From Pagrus major (lineage: Eukaryota; Chordata; Actinopteri; Spariformes; Sparidae), in NCBI RefSeq assembly GCF_040436345.1, contig NC_133218.1, positions 8,291,539-8,355,538 on the forward strand: a stretch of 64,000 nucleotides of DNA, read 5' to 3'. The translations under genes and the position numbers were made by a program. The notes beneath the pieces are model-generated. The model ran no database searches. It was not told the DNA's origin and saw nothing but the letters and a program-made list of their open reading frames with translations. Below, in pieces: positions 62,703-64,000 of this stretch; within the stretch, counting starts at the first letter, position 1; each line of letters begins with the position of its first letter.

Positions 62703-62873
62703 CGTGACTTCATAGAGAAAGATAATTGATTGACTGTTGAGTTTCATCCCCAGATCGACAAATACTGATGCTTGGGGTTGGCAGCTCAGGTCGGACGCCA
62801 ACCCCAAAGTGTCAGTATTTGAAGACTTAGGGATGAGACTCAACAATCAACTTTCTTTCTCCAGGAAGTCACA
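62703..62873. repeat. Long imperfect palindrome (~80-nt arms)
   Basis: The left arm 62703-62782 and right arm 62797-62873 pair with few mismatches around a 14-nt loop. Examples are CTTGGGGTTGGC with GCCAACCCCAA, and CTGTTGAGT with ACTCAACA. Probably a MITE. A TTAA lies 10 bases left of it. Confidence 0.8.
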
Positions 62874-63769
62874 TGCTCACATTCTTCATTAAGATGGTGA
62901 AAGAAGCAAACATACAGCACCTGCACGTTAGCTGTTGTGAGCCTCACATAGCCGGTTGTTTAGTTGTGAAATCTCAGCCTGCCTATTACGAGTATAGCTT
63001 GTCAGACTAACCAACATGTGACAGTACATCCCACGTAGACCTTCCCATTATTATGTGCATGTACAGAAGTACCTGAAGACCAGGCTGGACAACCGAAAGG
63101 TTAGAGGTCTGCAGTAAAGTGCTGAATAGCAGCAGCGATAAAATACATTATATATAGCATAGCAATGTAAAGTACAATAACCTACAGTACATAACAGTAC
63201 TGTAGACTAAAAGAGCAGTGGGAGCCTGAGGGGTCCAGCTCTGCAGCCCCTGGGTCAGCTTCTCCCTCCCTGCCTCACATCCGAGCCTCTATTCATCGCT
63301 GTAATGCGTGTAATGAAGCGCTGTGAGGCTGCAAGTGGAGAGTCCACTGCAGCAAAATGTTTTTACTCCAGTGGAGTTATTACTCTTCCACTGTAGGACA
63401 GCAGAGGAAGGTATGGATGCCGACTCAGCACACACTGTCTATTGAGACCGGCCCAGGTTGTTTTATATGTGTGCGCCTTTCAGGAGCACCTTTGCCAAGA
63501 TACAAAGTGCCAGTGATTGAACCGTGCCATAATGTGAGTCTGAGTGAGAAATTATTCATGTGCTGGCAGTGTGACCAGGTGGAGGAGCCCCGGCTCATAC
63601 AGGATGACCTTGCCTCTGCTGCATTCATTACAGCTGGATACAGAGCATAACTGAGGGGGCTGGCATTGACCATGGGGTTCAATCTGATTTTCAGCACTTC
63701 TGTTTATATAAAACCAAATATAGCAATAGTTCCAATACAAATGACCAAGTGACTGATGTTCTACATCAA

Positions 63770-64000
63770 AATGCTGTTTGTTGACTTCAGCACAGGATTC
63801 AGTACAGTCTCACTCATGAAACCGATTGGAAAGCTTATATTAAACAACACACCTTTAAAGGTAGACCCTCAGTATGCATTCAGAACTAACAGATCCAAGG
63901 TGGATGCCATATCCACTGCCCTCCACTCAGTCTTCACACGCCTTGAGAGTAAGAACAGCTACATCAGGACGCTGTTGGTTGACTTCAGCTCAGCATTCAA
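63770..64000 (+). pseudogene. CR1/Rex-like LINE reverse transcriptase fragment, cut by the window edge
   Basis: The stretch 63861-64000 reads PQYAFRTNRSKVDAIS, then RTLLVDFSSAFN, which is RT motif A with its catalytic Asp. Just before it, at 63771-63830, a second version of the same motif (LFVDFSTGFSTV) occurs, so part of the RT is present twice or two copies abut. Orientation is the same as slco3a1. Confidence 0.7.

Larger units (their letters stand above)
53443..64000 (+). other. slco3a1 intron 2 (continues past the window)
   Basis: No further transporter exon seen in 10.5 kb. Contains MITEs (53889-54003, 59259-59613), (AT)n at 55012-55093, a long imperfect palindrome (62703-62873), a fish repeat piece near 61270-61450 and a LINE fragment at the right edge. 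Confidence 0.7.

Overview
The window looks like a teleost fish chromosome. Two independent gene calls support this: the first two coding exons of an OATP3A1-type organic-anion transporter (slco3a1), and a cluster of intronless astacin metalloproteases of the hatching-enzyme (high choriolytic enzyme, HCE) type, an intron-less arrangement known from teleosts. The surroundings are AT-rich with many fish-type repeats: Ty3/gypsy, L1-like, DIRS-like, CR1/Rex-like, hAT and TTAA-bounded MITEs.

Layout. 1-3336: 3' part of a Ty3/gypsy element (gag zinc knuckle, protease, RT, RNase H, then integrase in another frame, and a probable short 3' LTR). It abuts a 171-bp tandem satellite (about 3340-4951), which is followed by a ~685-bp palindrome (4952-5636). 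6212-7116: broken L1-type ORF1 on the minus strand. 11160-28167: a minus-strand multi-exon gene that I cannot name, with eight confident coding exons and one candidate 20-nt microexon; it ends in a coiled coil. One of its introns (13075-24038) is ~97% filled by a 10.6-kb array of the same satellite family as at 3.3-5 kb, in inverted orientation and with a higher-order structure based on three monomers. Another intron (24435-26002) contains a complete hatching-enzyme gene on the opposite strand, with a (GATA)n tract 12 nt from the host splice donor.

31976-40690: two more hatching-enzyme copies on the minus strand. The one at 39469-40257 is intact and differs from the first at only two residues. 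The one at 32083-32565 has lost about 103 codons in frame and also its TATA box. Between and around them lie a DIRS-like RT fragment, a decayed tyrosine recombinase between ~300-bp direct repeats, and a LINE tail. 45178-46665: a hAT element with 8-bp target-site duplications.

48214-53442: slco3a1 5' end (upstream ORF, exon 1, a 4.5-kb intron, exon 2); the gene continues past the right edge. Its introns hold TTAA-bounded MITEs, a perfect 34-bp inverted repeat, an (AT)n tract, a long imperfect palindrome and, at the right edge, a CR1/Rex-like RT fragment.

Most distinctive: the intron-filling satellite with its inverted sister array, the antisense nesting of a hatching-enzyme gene, and the doubly deleted third copy. 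All calls come from reading the sequence; none was tested by alignment or database search.
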